Shown piece by piece: positions 43,923 to 52,189 of a stretch of 52,189 nt of DNA. Source of the stretch: Roseivirga sp. UBA6061 (lineage in GTDB: Bacteria > Bacteroidota > Bacteroidia > Cytophagales > Cyclobacteriaceae); NCBI GenBank assembly GCA_002427745.1, contig DIYF01000086.1, positions 34,476-86,664 on the forward strand. The letters run 5' to 3'. Numbering within the stretch: position 1 is the first letter of the stretch; every line of letters begins with the position of its first letter. The notes beneath the pieces were generated by a model, which had not been told where the DNA came from, ran no database searches, and worked only from the letters and a program-made list of their open reading frames with translations. The position numbers were made by a program, and so were the translations under genes.

Positions 43923-46900
43923 ATGTTCAACCGAATCTTATCGCTTAGTCTGCTCTTTCTGGCAGGTTTTTCACTCTCAGCACAACAAGTTCCTCAATCT
44001 GCCTATCAGGACATGAAATACCGGATGATCGGTCCCTTCAGGGCCAGTCGTACGGTAGGCGGTGTGGGGGTACCCTCACAACCCAATGTCTTTTATATGG
44101 GGGTAAACAATGGTGGAGTTTGGAAAACAGATGACTTTGGCCGTACCTGGAACCCCATTTTTGATAGTGCTCCCACGGGATCGGTAGGAGACATTGCCGT
44201 TTCTGCCACGAATCCGGATATCATTTATGTGGGGAGTGGTGAAGGGCTGCACCGCCCTGACCTGGGAGTAGGAGACGGTATTTTTAAATCTACTGATGGC
44301 GGTAAGACCTGGACACATATGGGCCTTAATGATGTACAGCAGGTGGGGCGTCTGGTGGTCCATCCCACCAATCCGGATATCGTATTTGTAGCCGGGCTCG
44401 GCCATCCTTATGGCGCCAATGAGCAGCGAGGCGTTTTTAAGACCACTGATGGCGGTAAGAGCTGGAAGAAAGTACTTTATATCAACCACAATACCGGGGC
44501 TATTCAGGTAGAGTTTGATCCTAATAATCCGGAGGTGCTGTTTGCCGATATGTGGGAGCACCAGGAAGGGCCCTGGGAAAATGCCCGCTTTTCCGGTCCC
44601 AACAGTGGTCTTTACAAGTCTACCGATGGAGGCGAGAACTGGAGAAAATTAACCAAAGGCCTGCCAACGGCTGAGCAGGGGCTGGGCCGTATAGGAGTCG
44701 GTATAGCTCCCGGTAATTCCAATATCATCTTTGCGACTGTAGATGCCCGCCAGGGTGGTGGTATTTATAAAAGTGAAGATGCCGGTGAAAGCTGGAAACT
44801 TGTGAATACACAACGCAGACTCTGGGGCAGAGGAGGTGATTTTGCCGAAATCAAAGTACACCCGAAAGATCCGGACAGGCTGTATGTCGGCAATGTGGCA
44901 TCTTATACCTCAGCAGATGGTGGTAAAACCTGGATGTCGCTCAAGGGAGCTCCCGGTGGAGATGACTACCACCGCATCTGGATCAATCCGGATAACCCGG
45001 ATATCATGCTGTTTGTGGCAGATCAGGGAGCGGTGGTAACCGTAAATGGTGGCCGTACCTGGAGTTCCTGGTACAACCAGCCGACCTCACAGCTATATCA
45101 TGTTACCACGGATAATCAGTTTCCTTATTGGGTTTACGGAGGGCAGCAGGAGAGTGGTGCCATCGGTATGGCCAGCCGCGGTAACGGGGGACAGACCACT
45201 TTCAGAGAGTTTTTAGGAGTAGGGGCTGATGAGTATGCCTACGTAGCTCCGGACCCGAAGGACCCGAACATCATTTATGGAGGCCGGGTCATGAAGTTCA
45301 ATAAGAAAACCGGGCAGTCACAAAATGTCGCACCGGAAGCCCTGCGTTCCGTGAAGTATCGTTTTGTCAGAACCATGCCATTGATGTTTCATCCGGCAGA
45401 TGATAATATGCTGTTGTTTGCCACGAATGTGCTTTGGAAAACCATGAATGGCGGCCAGGACTGGCAGATCATCTCTCCGGACCTGACTTATGAGCAGCCG
45501 GAAGTCCCCCCCAGTGTAGGAGATTTCAAAACTCCCGAAATGGAAACCATGGCCCGCAGAGGGGTCATTTATGCGGTGGGGCCTTCTTCACTCGATGTAA
45601 AAACGATCTGGGCCGGTACGGATGATGGCAGGGTGCATCTGACTACCGATGGCGGTAAAAACTGGACAGAGGTAACACCGCCTGCCATGAAATCATGGGA
45701 GAAAGTTTCACAGATTGATGCCAGTCACTTTAATGCCCGGGGTGCCTATATCGCTATCAATGCCATCAGGAGGGATGATATGAAACCCTATATCTACCGA
45801 ACTAAAGACGGAGGCAAAACCTGGAAGCTGATCACTAAAGGGCTCAATCCGAATGGTCCTGTAAATGTAGTGCGTGAAGATCCGTTCCAACCCGGTTTGC
45901 TTTATGCAGGAACCGAGCGCGAGGTGTACTTTTCCATAGATGACGGAGAGAACTGGCAGTCGCTGCGCAACAACATGCCCGCAACTTCTATTCGCGATTT
46001 GGTGGTTCACGAGAATGATCTGGTGATTGGCACGCACGGACGTTCTATCTGGATACTGGATAACATAGCCCCCTTGAGACAGCTTAAAAACAAACGTTCA
46101 TCAGTACAGCTTTTTAAACCATCAACTACCTTTCGGGTACGGGATAATATGTTCTCCGATACGCCCTTACCACCAGAAGAGCCTACCGGTGAAAACCCAC
46201 CTGAAGGCGCTATCCTGGATTATGTGCTCGATAATGATGCGAGTGAGGTAACACTGGAAATACTGGATACTAAAAACAATATCATTCGTACCTATTCCAG
46301 CAAGGATCAGCCAGAAGAAGTAGATACTACGGCTCTGCCACACCCGACCTACTGGATAAAGCCAGAGCAAAAGGTGGGCACCACAGCAGGACATCATCGT
46401 TTTAGCTGGGACCTTCGGCATGAGCCTCCTGCAGGAGCCAGAAGACAATTTGCCATAGCGGCCGTTTATAAGCGTACCCCCAGCGGACCTTTTGGCCCCT
46501 TTGTTCATCCGGGTGTTTATCGTGTACGGCTGAGGGTAGATGGATCGGTGAGGGTGCAGTCCTTTAAGGTGGAAATGGACCCCAGAGTAACTATTGAGGA
46601 GGACAAACTCCGATTACAGACAGACCTGAGTATGGATTGCTACAGGGCCTACCATGAACTGGAAGACATGCGGGTTACCATTGATGGTATGAGCTCTGCT
46701 ACCTCTGAGCAAAAAGCCTTTCGCGGGAATGGCCGTGTCGGGAATCCTGATACGATGTACGGTAGTATCCGACATACCCCGGTTGAGAATGAATCTGTAG
46801 TGGGGCTGCAACAAAAGTTTCTGTTTATGATGAACCTGCTGCAATCATCCGATATGGCACCAACCAGTCAGACTGAAGAGGCAGTAAAAACCCTCAAGGA

Positions 46901-46943
46901 AACTCTGGAAGGTATGCAAAAGCGCTGGGAGAAATTAAAGTAG
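43923..46943 (+). CDS. Large secreted BNR/sortilin-type beta-propeller protein
   Basis: 1006 aa from the ATG at 43923, with a signal peptide (1-21, AGFSLSAQQ). At least ten BNR-like (Asp-box) motifs of the form S/T-x-D-G-G-x-T/S-W occur from residue 50 to about 690, for example KSTDGGKTW and KTTDGGKSW, giving a VPS10/sortilin-like pair of propellers. A C-terminal part (about 730-1000) has a beta-sandwich and then helices, with a coiled end. The family is usually labelled glycosyl hydrolase but catalytic residues of sialidases are not evident. ATGs at 43818 and 43890 are alternatives; the signal peptide favours 43923. Confidence 0.88.
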   Translation: MFNRILSLSLLFLAGFSLSAQQVPQSAYQDMKYRMIGPFRASRTVGGVGVPSQPNVFYMGVNNGGVWKTDDFGRTWNPIFDSAPTGSVGDIAVSATNPDIIYVGSGEGLHRPDLGVGDGIFKSTDGGKTWTHMGLNDVQQVGRLVVHPTNPDIVFVAGLGHPYGANEQRGVFKTTDGGKSWKKVLYINHNTGAIQVEFDPNNPEVLFADMWEHQEGPWENARFSGPNSGLYKSTDGGENWRKLTKGLPTAEQGLGRIGVGIAPGNSNIIFATVDARQGGGIYKSEDAGESWKLVNTQRRLWGRGGDFAEIKVHPKDPDRLYVGNVASYTSADGGKTWMSLKGAPGGDDYHRIWINPDNPDIMLFVADQGAVVTVNGGRTWSSWYNQPTSQLYHVTTDNQFPYWVYGGQQESGAIGMASRGNGGQTTFREFLGVGADEYAYVAPDPKDPNIIYGGRVMKFNKKTGQSQNVAPEALRSVKYRFVRTMPLMFHPADDNMLLFATNVLWKTMNGGQDWQIISPDLTYEQPEVPPSVGDFKTPEMETMARRGVIYAVGPSSLDVKTIWAGTDDGRVHLTTDGGKNWTEVTPPAMKSWEKVSQIDASHFNARGAYIAINAIRRDDMKPYIYRTKDGGKTWKLITKGLNPNGPVNVVREDPFQPGLLYAGTEREVYFSIDDGENWQSLRNNMPATSIRDLVVHENDLVIGTHGRSIWILDNIAPLRQLKNKRSSVQLFKPSTTFRVRDNMFSDTPLPPEEPTGENPPEGAILDYVLDNDASEVTLEILDTKNNIIRTYSSKDQPEEVDTTALPHPTYWIKPEQKVGTTAGHHRFSWDLRHEPPAGARRQFAIAAVYKRTPSGPFGPFVHPGVYRVRLRVDGSVRVQSFKVEMDPRVTIEEDKLRLQTDLSMDCYRAYHELEDMRVTIDGMSSATSEQKAFRGNGRVGNPDTMYGSIRHTPVENESVVGLQQKFLFMMNLLQSSDMAPTSQTEEAVKTLKETLEGMQKRWEKLK

Positions 46944-46949
46944 TTGCCT

Positions 46950-46984
46950 TAAACAGGCGCGCTTTTGCAAAGCCTGCCTGTTTA
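46950..46984 (+). other. Long hairpin directly after the BNR protein gene
   Basis: TAAACAGGC (46950-46958) pairs with GCCTGTTTA (46976-46984); inside, after a 2x2 internal loop, GCTTT pairs with AAAGC around a TGC loop. The transcript could form a 14-bp, two-part stem seven bases past the stop codon. It may protect the 3' end or help termination with the next hairpin. Confidence 0.6.
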
Positions 46985-46986
46985 TA

Positions 46987-47020
46987 AAACAAAAAGCCCC
47001 GAATCCGGGGCTTTTTGTTT
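46987..47020. terminator. Bidirectional terminator
   Basis: AAAAAGCCCCG (46991-47001) pairs with CGGGGCTTTTT (47006-47016), extended outward by A/T pairs, loop AATC. T-runs follow on both strands, so it serves the BNR gene on the plus strand and the M61 peptidase gene on the minus strand. Confidence 0.9.
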
Positions 47021-47056
47021 TATAAGTTTCCTTATCCGGTCAGGCCGGTGATACGC

Positions 47057-48961
47057 TTAATTAGCTGGTTCCAGCCATACTTTGCGAAGAGCTAGCTGTG
47101 CTTCTGTGGCCTCCGGGTCAAAGGAGATGTTAAAAGGAGCAGGGACCTCAATTTGCTTGTTAGGTGCACTCAGCTCAATCTCTCTTTTGGCACCGTCTAC
47201 TTCTCTTAATACCACATAAGTAAAGTTCTCCAGGTTGGGCAGATTTTGCATCTGTTCACCAATAAAGCCCTGTATCTGACTTAGGTCCGGAATCTCTTTC
47301 CCGTTCATTTTATAGAGTATATCACCATCCTGCAGGCCCAGGGCTTTTCCCATCTCATCCAGTGACTGAGCATTGATAATAGAAAGCATCTGCTTACCCT
47401 CATGCTGGGCAAGAGTAACACTGGTCTGCCCGATACCCAGTGAGTAGGTCTTGATCATACCCGACTCCTGGAAATTCACACCCACCTCTCTGAAGAGCTC
47501 GGCATAAGGAAGTGGTTCATTACCGGCTACATGTGTGGCGAAAAACTCGCCAATTTCAGGGTAAGTCATTTCAGTAATCACTCCGAAAAGCTCGTCATCC
47601 TGAAAGGCACTATTCTTACCATAGCGCTCAGAAAGTTCAGCCATCAGGTTTTGGGTGCCATAGGCACCGTCAGACAGTTTTCGCAGCTTGATATCCAGTG
47701 CCATGCCTATCAGCGCACCTTTCTGATAAACATTGCCATACTGACTGGCATGCTCCTCCAGCGTACCCTTACTCATTACGGTAAAGGGGAGAGTATCATT
47801 ATAGCGACTGGCCTGTAATATCTTACCACGCAATACATTCAGGTATTGCTCCGGTGTGATCAGACCGTGTTTCACCTGCACATTACCGGCAAAATACTCT
47901 GTCATACCCTCATACATCCAGAGGTGCTGAGACATTTTCGGATCATTAAAATCGAAGTTGTCAATCTCTTCAGAGTGTACATTCAAAGGGGTGACAATGT
48001 GAAAGAACTCATGAGCCGCGAAGTCTCTGAGCTGCTGGTTCATCTGAGCGATAGGAGCCTCGGGCATATAGTACAGAGAACTGTAAGAGTGCTCCAGGGC
48101 ACCGTAAGAGGTTACCGGCTGGTCAGTGAAGTAGAAGATGAAGGCATACTTATCTACGGGCAGTGTTCCACCCAGGTACTTGAGCTGAGCCGCGAGTACT
48201 TCCTCCATGGTACCGGCAATTTCTTTGGCCGTTACTACCTGGTTGGGTGAGTAGCTGGCTACCAATACATCCGTATTGCCCACTCTTACAATGGCTGTAT
48301 CGGCTTTGCTGTACATCAGCGGGGCATCAATGAGTTTGTCGTAATCACCAGCCGAAAACCGGTCTACCTTACTGTTTTCTGCAGAAGGTTTTGTGGCCTC
48401 CAGTGAGATTTTAGCAGAGAGTACAGCCCCCTCTGAAATGGGTTTCATTCCGGTAGCTCCATAGAAGTCAACAGGGCGGATGAAGCTTAGTTCAAACTCC
48501 TTTTTCTTCATTCCCTCGAAGTAGCCAAAGAAACCGCTGGTATTGATCACAAAGTTCTTTCCTTCTTCAATGTTGGTACCGGCAGGCTGGAAAATACCCG
48601 GTCCTTCTTTGTTCGTGTCGAAGGTATCTTCTACCCAGTAACCGATCTTGGCCAGCTTTTTGGCATTTTTGATCTTCCAGGAGTTATCATCCAGTCGTTC
48701 AATTTCCATCTCACGGCCGCGCTTGTCATAAGCCTTCAGGTCTGAGACCATGCGGCCATAGTCGGCTATGGCATAAGTGCCCGGTACGATTTTGGGCAGG
48801 TAGAAGATGATTTCTTTTTTTCTGATTTTAGGTGGATCCAGCTCAACATAAACCTTATCGTCAGTTACGTTGGTAATATCCACTGTATACTTATATGGAT
48901 CTGTAGCCAGGAGCATCGTAGAGATGATCATTCCTGACAAAACCAATTTAATTCTATTCAT
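47057..48961 (-). CDS. M61 family metallopeptidase (glycyl aminopeptidase type) with PDZ domain
   Basis: 634 aa from the ATG at 48961. A signal peptide (1-20), a M61 N-terminal beta domain (about 22-190), a catalytic domain with zinc motif HEFFH (about 317-321) and downstream Glu in YEGMTEYFAG, and a C-terminal PDZ domain (about 500-590, SLDEMGKALGLQDGDILYKMNG). Members remove N-terminal glycine or alanine from peptides. The open frame runs to a TTG at 49012. Immediately upstream is the best sigma-54-like promoter of the window. Its neighbour is the NtrY/NtrC pair. Confidence 0.9.
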   Translation of the reverse strand: MNRIKLVLSGMIISTMLLATDPYKYTVDITNVTDDKVYVELDPPKIRKKEIIFYLPKIVPGTYAIADYGRMVSDLKAYDKRGREMEIERLDDNSWKIKNAKKLAKIGYWVEDTFDTNKEGPGIFQPAGTNIEEGKNFVINTSGFFGYFEGMKKKEFELSFIRPVDFYGATGMKPISEGAVLSAKISLEATKPSAENSKVDRFSAGDYDKLIDAPLMYSKADTAIVRVGNTDVLVASYSPNQVVTAKEIAGTMEEVLAAQLKYLGGTLPVDKYAFIFYFTDQPVTSYGALEHSYSSLYYMPEAPIAQMNQQLRDFAAHEFFHIVTPLNVHSEEIDNFDFNDPKMSQHLWMYEGMTEYFAGNVQVKHGLITPEQYLNVLRGKILQASRYNDTLPFTVMSKGTLEEHASQYGNVYQKGALIGMALDIKLRKLSDGAYGTQNLMAELSERYGKNSAFQDDELFGVITEMTYPEIGEFFATHVAGNEPLPYAELFREVGVNFQESGMIKTYSLGIGQTSVTLAQHEGKQMLSIINAQSLDEMGKALGLQDGDILYKMNGKEIPDLSQIQGFIGEQMQNLPNLENFTYVVLREVDGAKREIELSAPNKQIEVPAPFNISFDPEATEAQLALRKVWLEPAN

Positions 48962-49029
48962 ATCCTTCTTGTACTTTAGGTTCCCTAACGTGGCTCTGTC
49001 TAAAAGACTCAACCCACCTCAGGTATGTT

Positions 49030-49044
49030 GCAGTTTTTGTGCCA
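49030..49044 (-). promoter_or_regulatory. Sigma-54-like promoter of the M61 peptidase gene
   Basis: On the minus strand TGGCACAAAAACTGC (49044-49030) gives the invariant GG and GC ten bases apart, with one mismatch in the -12 box and one in the -24 box. Transcription would begin near 49018, about 57 bases before the ATG at 48961. Confidence 0.55.
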
Positions 49045-49186
49045 CAAAGATGTCACTTATTAAGCCGAAACCCGAACGCTGAGGCCAAGTGGTTCGGTGA
49101 AATTTGCGAAATATTTGTTTTGTCAAGTGTTTTTAAGCTGAGCAAGACCGGGGAGACGGGGTTCAGAAGGTTTGAAAAGCTTTTGA

Positions 49187-50521
49187 TTAAAACCTCAGCA
49201 CAAAACTTGTTCCTTCGCCCACCTCAGATTGTACAGTCAGGTTTCCGCGGTGGAGTCGCATGATCTGGCGGGAGAGAGAAAGCCCGATACCCGACCCGCT
49301 TTCTTTGGTGGTATAAAAGGGCACAAAGATATTTTCCAGAATTTCATCGGGAATACCCGGGCCATTGTCGCGGATTTGCAGGGTAACCCCGTTTTCACCC
49401 TCAGCAGCGGTAATGCGGATGACAGGAGAGGCTTGTCCTTCCAGAGCTTCCATGGCATTCTTGACCAAATTGATCAGTATCTGATCTATTAAATCAGGGT
49501 CAGCCTGCACTTCCAGCTTTTCAGGACTGAAAACATGCATGCGAATCTTCCGGTGCTCCAGATCGGGTTTGAAAAGATTTTGTACCCTTTCAATCATTTT
49601 TGCCACATTTACCACCTGAAACTCCGGCTGTGGCAGCTTGGTCAGCTGATCGTAGGTTTTTACAAAATTGGCCAGCCCTTTACTTCGGGTTTCAATGGTT
49701 TCCAGACCGCCAATGAGATCTTCAACAGATTCCTCATCAAGTTTGCTGAGGTCAGGTGTTTCGTCACCGTCCTTTATCATTTGAAGAATCACATCGGAGA
49801 GGGTGGAGATAGGAATCACAGAGTTTTTGATCTCATGGGTCAGCACCCGGATAAGTTTCTGCCAGGAATCCAGTTCTTTTTCTTCCAGCTCATTCTTAAT
49901 GTCCTGAAAAGAAACCAGCTTAAAGGTTTCTCCCTGTAGCTTAAAAGTGGTTACCAGCACGGAAAGGTTATTGAGGTGCCCGCCAATTTGTACTTTGATC
50001 AGCTCGCGTTCACCCGATTCCATGGACTGGATTTTCTCCACTACCTGGGGTGATACAATGCTCAGCGAGTTAACGGAAGTCAGGTGGGGGCGTTGAAAGA
50101 GCTCCCTGGCCGCTTTATTCACAAGCTGCACCTTATAATCAGCATCAAAGCAAAGTACGGCAACCCTTACATGCTCAACCACGGTCTGCAGGTAAAGCAG
50201 GTTGGAGGCCTTTTCATTTCGCAGCTCTTTCATGACGGTGTTGATCTCATGAAAAGCGTAGTTCAGGTCACTTTGCTTTTTGTAGTGGTAAGTATTGGTA
50301 AAATCGCCCTGCTTGATGGCCAGCAGAAAGTAGGCGAGTTCACGCCTGGAGCGCTCCACATACTTTACCAGGTTGACCAGCGTGATTACCAGTGCCAGTG
50401 CCAGCCAGAAGGATACCAGCCAAAAGTGCGTTTGGGTGAGTACATACACTGCTGTGTAGCCCAATACCAGAATCAGGGCAATGCGGACTACAACATTCCA
50501 GCGAAAGTACTTGTACTCCAT
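49187..50521 (-). CDS. NtrY-like sensor histidine kinase
   Basis: 444 aa with two membrane helices (about 12-30, 34-52), a HAMP-like linker (about 55-105), a PAS domain (about 110-205), HisKA with THEIKNSVIP and phospho-acceptor His229, and a HATPase domain with NAMEAL N-box, DNGPGIP and GSGIGLSL. The periplasmic loop between the helices is only a few residues, so it probably senses a signal in the membrane or cytoplasm. Its ATG overlaps the stop of the NtrC-type gene (TAATG), which shows they are a pair. Confidence 0.93.
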   Translation of the reverse strand: MEYKYFRWNVVVRIALILVLGYTAVYVLTQTHFWLVSFWLALALVITLVNLVKYVERSRRELAYFLLAIKQGDFTNTYHYKKQSDLNYAFHEINTVMKELRNEKASNLLYLQTVVEHVRVAVLCFDADYKVQLVNKAARELFQRPHLTSVNSLSIVSPQVVEKIQSMESGERELIKVQIGGHLNNLSVLVTTFKLQGETFKLVSFQDIKNELEEKELDSWQKLIRVLTHEIKNSVIPISTLSDVILQMIKDGDETPDLSKLDEESVEDLIGGLETIETRSKGLANFVKTYDQLTKLPQPEFQVVNVAKMIERVQNLFKPDLEHRKIRMHVFSPEKLEVQADPDLIDQILINLVKNAMEALEGQASPVIRITAAEGENGVTLQIRDNGPGIPDEILENIFVPFYTTKESGSGIGLSLSRQIMRLHRGNLTVQSEVGEGTSFVLRF

Positions 50522-51894
50522 TAAAGCTGGTATTTGGTCATTTTACGATAGAGCGTACTCCGTCCGAAACCGAGTTCTTTTGCTGCCTGGGTGAGATTGC
50601 CGCCCGCTTTGCGAATGGCATTCTGAATGGCCGCCTTCTCCATCTCTTCCAGGTTGAGCGTATTGGTGGCGATAACATTTTCTGTCGGCTCATCTCTGAG
50701 CAGAAAATCCTCGGGAGCCAGCAGGTGAGAATTGGCCATGATAACGGCACGCTCCATAGAGTGCTGAAGCTCTCGGATATTACCGGGCCAGCTATAAGAC
50801 TTTAACTTGTTAAGCGTGGTCTCATTGAGCCGCATCTTATCTTTCTGGTACTTTTTGGAGTACATCTTGAGAAAGTGTCGTGCCAGGGGCTCAATGTCTT
50901 CAGGGCGCTCGCGCAGAGGAGGGAGTTTGATCTCAACCGTATTGATGCGGTAGAGCAAATCCTGTCTGAATTCATTTTCTGCCACCATATCATAAAGCGG
51001 CATATTGGTAGCACAAACCAGCCTGATATCAAGAGGAATCACTTTGTTGGAGCCCACCCGCGTAATCTGCTTGAATTGCAGTGCAGTCAGCAGTTTCGCC
51101 TGTAAGGGGAGGGAGAGGTTTCCTATCTCATCCAGAAAGAGACTGCCACCTGAGGCGATCTCAAATCGTCCGGGGCGATCTTCCTTGGCATCGGTAAAAG
51201 CACCTTTTTTGTGGCCGAATAGTTCTGAATCAAACAGGTTTTCGTGTACTGCCCCCAGGTCCACCTTGATAAAGTTCTCGGCTTTGCGGGGAGACTGATT
51301 GTGAATGGCCCGGGCTATCAGCTCCTTACCAGTACCATTTTCACCCAGGATGAGCACATTGGCATCTGTAGAGGCCACTTTTTCAATGGCGTGAAATACA
51401 GGCTTCATGGCATCGCTTACGCTTACGATGTCATCGTATTCACGCTGTGAATCTTTGACGAGAATTTTCTGACTGGTTTTAAGCTCTTCTACCTGTCTTT
51501 TGGTCTGGCTCAGCTCGTAGATAGACTGTACAGTAGCCAGCAACTTTTCCTTTTGCCAGGGCTTTACCAGAAAATCCACGGCACCCTCTTTCATGGCTTC
51601 CACGGCAATATCAATATCGCCATAGGCTGTGTTCATCAGTACATGGGCATGGGGGTCTTTTTCCCGGATTCTGCGGAGCAGCTTGATCCCTTCCTGTCCG
51701 CTTGTAAGCCCATAGGAAAAGTTCATATCCAGTACAATGACATCATACTTGTGCTGGTTGAGCAAAAAATCCAGCTTGGCAGGGTCCTTTTCGGTGATCA
51801 CCACCTCAAAGTGCTGTTTGAGAATCATTTTGGCAGTGTAAAGCACCCCCTGGTCATCGTCAAGCACCAGGATTTTGCCATCGATTTTCGCCAT
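50521..51894 (-). CDS. Sigma-54-dependent response regulator, NtrC family
   Basis: 457 aa. Receiver domain (1-125, phospho-acceptor Asp56, Lys111), a coiled linker, AAA+ sigma-54 activation domain (about 155-385) with Walker A GENGTGKE (184-191), Walker B SLFLDEIG (251-258), and a Fis-type helix-turn-helix (about 425-455, GNLTQAAKELGFGRSTLYRK). The sigma-54 contact loop reads GAFTDA (231-236) instead of GAFTGA. First gene of an operon with the kinase; a sigma-54-like promoter and direct repeats upstream suggest autoregulation and control of the divergent ABC permease. Confidence 0.95.
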   Translation of the reverse strand: MAKIDGKILVLDDDQGVLYTAKMILKQHFEVVITEKDPAKLDFLLNQHKYDVIVLDMNFSYGLTSGQEGIKLLRRIREKDPHAHVLMNTAYGDIDIAVEAMKEGAVDFLVKPWQKEKLLATVQSIYELSQTKRQVEELKTSQKILVKDSQREYDDIVSVSDAMKPVFHAIEKVASTDANVLILGENGTGKELIARAIHNQSPRKAENFIKVDLGAVHENLFDSELFGHKKGAFTDAKEDRPGRFEIASGGSLFLDEIGNLSLPLQAKLLTALQFKQITRVGSNKVIPLDIRLVCATNMPLYDMVAENEFRQDLLYRINTVEIKLPPLRERPEDIEPLARHFLKMYSKKYQKDKMRLNETTLNKLKSYSWPGNIRELQHSMERAVIMANSHLLAPEDFLLRDEPTENVIATNTLNLEEMEKAAIQNAIRKAGGNLTQAAKELGFGRSTLYRKMTKYQL

Positions 51895-51912
51895 TTTGTT
51901 GAAAGAGTTTGA

Positions 51913-51927
51913 GCGTGAATTGTGCCA
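51913..51927 (-). promoter_or_regulatory. Sigma-54-like promoter of the NtrC/NtrY operon
   Basis: On the minus strand TGGCACAATTCACGC (51927-51913) has GG and GC separated by ten bases, with mismatches at the end of -24 and in the first two bases of -12. The start would be about seven bases before the ATG at 51894. Confidence 0.4.
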
Positions 51928-51939
51928 AATGTAGTAATC

Positions 51940-51979
51940 GTGTCATTATGAGACAAGTGTTTGTGTCAATATGAGACAA
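51940..51979. promoter_or_regulatory. Two near-identical direct repeats, candidate enhancer sites
   Basis: GTGTCATTATGAGACAA (51940-51956) and GTGTCAATATGAGACAA (51963-51979) are identical at 16 of 17 positions and their starts are 23 bases apart, about two helical turns. Each has a TGTC...GACA inverted half-site pair. Position between two divergent sigma-54-like promoters fits binding sites for the NtrC-type regulator. Confidence 0.6.
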
Positions 51980-52040
51980 ATGCGTGTTTTAAGCGGTACA
52001 AATGCTTTGTAATATGCTGTTTTACAGTGTTTTAGGATTT

Positions 52041-52055
52041 CGGCACGGTTCTGGA
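52041..52055 (+). promoter_or_regulatory. Sigma-54-like promoter of the divergent ABC permease gene
   Basis: CGGCACGGTTCTGGA (52041-52055) keeps GGCACG of the -24 box; the -12 box TGGA is weak (consensus TTGC). The start would be only about four bases before the ATG at 52070. The direct repeats lie about 95-120 bases upstream of that start, a normal enhancer distance. Confidence 0.4.
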
Positions 52056-52069
52056 CTTTCGGGGGACAG

Positions 52070-52189
52070 ATGGCGCTCTACAGTTTTAAGCTTTTTTACA
52101 GAAATCTCGCAAGGCATAAGTACCTGTCGGTTTTCAACATAGCCGGCCTGGGTGTGGCCATGGGAGCTTTCCTGCTTATTCTGTTTTAT
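52070..52189 (+). CDS. MacB/FtsX-type ABC transporter permease, N-terminal fragment
   Basis: Forty codons are present before the window ends. MALYSFKLFYRNLARHKYLSVFNIAGLGVAM is the typical N-terminus of Bacteroidota MacB/FtsX permeases (quoted in part of its pattern: an amphipathic helix with RNLxRHK, then the first membrane segment). The start codon is preceded by GGGGGACAG. The gene is divergent from the NtrC-type regulator and is likely its target. The rest of the protein is outside the window. Confidence 0.78.
   Translation, partial: MALYSFKLFYRNLARHKYLSVFNIAGLGVAMGAFLLILFY

Noticed and set aside
1..52189. tRNA, rRNA, CRISPR array, insertion sequence, prophage
   Set aside because: Looked for cloverleaf 3' ends, regularly spaced repeats, transposase or integrase-like proteins and terminal inverted repeats; none found.

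Overview
The window looks like a chromosomal segment of a Bacteroidota bacterium, most likely order Cytophagales. The support is: gldC (gliding motility), two CarboxypepD-reg/TonB-dependent receptors, DUF3098 between ftsX and uppP, many Sec-signal and lipoprotein genes, almost no Shine-Dalgarno sequences, and several promoters of the Bacteroidota TTG-N19-TAnnTTTG type. The genus cannot be fixed from the sequence. No rRNA, tRNA, insertion sequence, prophage or CRISPR array was seen. Both ends cut through genes: a 7TMR-DISM histidine kinase on the left (broken just after its H-box) and a MacB/FtsX-type ABC permease on the right.

Left third (1-17.7 kb): LOG-family nucleosidase; secreted tricorn-type protease; small membrane protein; a three-gene operon YHYH lipoprotein / MORN-like lipoprotein / SCO1-SenC copper chaperone; a tightly overlapping operon kdnA-kdsB-kdnB, which should make CMP-8-amino-3,8-dideoxy-Kdo for lipopolysaccharide; an intergenic region with a strong orphan plus-strand terminator (candidate small RNA); a TonB receptor followed by an SGNH-hydrolase lipoprotein; gldC; and a DUF2911 protein.

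Middle (17.7-36.3 kb): a long minus-strand cluster ftsX-DUF3098-uppP-truB-ribF-scoA-scoB, with one-base overlaps or very short gaps, joins envelope, tRNA, flavin and ketone-body CoA-transferase genes. It is followed by pdeM diverging from a DUF2147 gene, a DinB-like secreted protein, an M23 peptidase, two tandem paralogous ABC permeases with a sigma-54-like promoter in front, a PLDc_N membrane protein, an oxidoreductase plus DUF1080 pair (3-keto-sugar type), DUF2007, DUF1697, and a secreted amidohydrolase with an unknown partner.

Right third (36.3-52.2 kb): a 7TMR-DISM-like histidine kinase with an overlapping single-domain response regulator; a second TonB receptor; a fatty-acid hydroxylase family protein coupled to an undescribed repeat-motif protein; DUF3817; a very large BNR/sortilin-repeat secreted protein ending in two strong hairpins; an M61 peptidase; and an NtrY/NtrC-type pair diverging from an ABC permease. 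Around the NtrC-type pair there are sigma-54-like -24/-12 sequences and two near-identical 17-bp direct repeats, which suggest a local sigma-54 regulatory hub.
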